This document shows positions 43,546 through 44,237 of a stretch of DNA of 44,237 nucleotides, piece by piece; the stretch's first letter is position 1, and every line of letters starts with the position of its first letter. The position numbers and the translations under genes were made by a program. The stretch covers positions 1 to 44,237 of the forward strand of contig JAFVIF010000051.1 of the NCBI GenBank assembly GCA_017474125.1. Direction: 5' to 3'. Source of the DNA: Clostridia bacterium (GTDB taxonomy: Bacteria > Bacillota > Clostridia > Oscillospirales > Acutalibacteraceae). The notes below the pieces were generated by a model that saw only the letters and a program-made list of their open reading frames with translations, did no database searches and was not told where the DNA came from.

Positions 43546-44237
43546 ATGTTTAAGGTATATAAAAAGTTACTTGCATCTATTGCTTTAACTTTAACAATAG
43601 CGCTTGTTGTCACTTTGTTTTCTCCTGTGGCTTTAGCTGAAGAACCGGAACCTTCTATACCGGATTTATCAAATATAATTTGTATCACTATTGATGAATT
43701 TTCTCCTGAAACAAAAGTTAGTGATTTAGTTTTAAATACAGCTCTTACCGCTGCAGAGACTATTGAAGTATATGATAAGCAAGGTTTTCCTATTAGTAAT
43801 AATAGTTATGTAACTAATAGTTCAACTATTGTTATTAAAAAAAACAGTGTTGTTACCGAAGCTTACAAAGTAAGGCTTTACGGCGATTTGGATTGCAACG
43901 GAAGAATAGATACTATTGACGTTTCAAAAGTTAAAACATATTTGGCCGGAGTTTCAATTGAAGAACCGATCGTTGCGGATGTAAATGCTGATAGTATTGT
44001 AAATACTACAGATTTATCCGTTTTAAAGCTTTACTCGGCAGGAATAGGTAGCATAAATCAGAGTAGGCAGTTTGCCTTCTCTTCACGTTTTAATTGGCTT
44101 AACGAAAATAAAGCTGACTATAAAATTTATGGCTACACAGATATATTCGACGACTTTTCTGTTTCGTCAAATGATATAGGTCTTACTTTTTCAAGATATT
44201 ATAACTCATGCAACACCAACAACACCAACAACACCAA
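43546..44237 (+). CDS. Secreted dockerin protein, 5' part (likely RHS/YD-type), runs off the window
   Basis: 230 complete codons are present with no stop before the edge. ATG 43546 follows AAAGGGTGA. A signal peptide (to about ALAEE) precedes a short linker domain and a type I dockerin at about residues 113-170 with two loops, GDLDCNGRIDTIDV and ADVNADSIVNTTDL. After a linker, FDDFSVSSNDIGLTFSRYYNS resembles the entry to RHS/DUF6531 wall-associated proteins, where SRYYNS is typical. The end encodes repeated Asn-Thr-Asn from a 9-bp tandem repeat. If it is an RHS protein, the dockerin sits unusually at the N-terminal side. The RHS call is tentative because only its first motif is visible. Confidence 0.7.
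   Translation, partial: MFKVYKKLLASIALTLTIALVVTLFSPVALAEEPEPSIPDLSNIICITIDEFSPETKVSDLVLNTALTAAETIEVYDKQGFPISNNSYVTNSSTIVIKKNSVVTEAYKVRLYGDLDCNGRIDTIDVSKVKTYLAGVSIEEPIVADVNADSIVNTTDLSVLKLYSAGIGSINQSRQFAFSSRFNWLNENKADYKIYGYTDIFDDFSVSSNDIGLTFSRYYNSCNTNNTNNT
44211..44237 (+). repeat. 9-bp tandem repeat at the right edge
   Basis: Three perfect copies of CAACACCAA (44211-44219, 44220-44228, 44229-44237) fill the last 27 bases. The unit is a multiple of three, so copy-number change would alter the length of an Asn/Thr tract without shifting frame. It may be a true microsatellite or an assembly end artefact. Confidence 0.75.

Overview
The window looks like one contig from a low-GC Gram-positive bacterium of class Clostridia, probably an uncultured gut member of the Oscillospiraceae/Ruminococcaceae type (inference). 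Grounds: the Firmicutes order pyrH-frr-uppS-cdsA-dxr-rseP-ispG-polC, a PolC-type replicase, strong AGGAGG ribosome sites with several GTG/TTG starts, sigma-A promoters, dockerin-bearing secreted proteins, BspA-like leucine-rich repeats and plant-glycan glycosidases. Both window ends lie in repetitive DNA (a palindromic element at 5-114, a 9-bp tandem repeat at 44211-44237), as when an assembly breaks at repeats.

Region 1 (219-15625): a ten-gene, almost gapless + strand operon for a Gram-positive Pel-type exopolysaccharide. It runs pelD, pelE, pelA (deacetylase form), pelF, pelG, then a CotH-kinase lipoprotein, a VTC polyphosphate-polymerase-like protein, a DUF4956 membrane protein, an EAL phosphodiesterase and a diguanylate cyclase. 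One consensus promoter and one strong terminator frame it. PelD carries its own HD-GYP phosphodiesterase domain as well as a c-di-GMP I-site, so the operon appears to encode making, breaking and sensing of c-di-GMP plus the polymer machinery. An 80-bp direct repeat (78/80), the 3' end of a neighbouring glycosidase gene, brackets the operon and suggests an inserted block, although no recombinase is visible.

Region 2 (15626-21282): sugar catabolism. A minus-strand (alpha/alpha)6 glycosidase diverges from a GH78 alpha-L-rhamnosidase coupled to mannose-6-phosphate isomerase; a GNAT acetyltransferase follows.

Region 3 (21326-35318): the housekeeping operon pyrH to polC (UMP kinase, ribosome recycling, undecaprenyl-PP, CDP-diacylglycerol, MEP isoprenoid steps, S2P protease, replicase). 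PolC lacks the proofreading exonuclease insert. A secreted LRR-dockerin protein follows polC, then a separately promoted G5-like/M23 peptidoglycan hydrolase with a WalR-like box in its promoter.

Region 4 (35317-44237): a minus-strand GH2 beta-mannosidase-like enzyme divergent from an AraC regulator, a divergent type II topoisomerase pair (ParE/ParC-like), a small secreted protein, and the 5' part of a secreted dockerin protein that appears to lead into an RHS-type region and runs off the end. No tRNA, rRNA, CRISPR array or transposase gene was seen.
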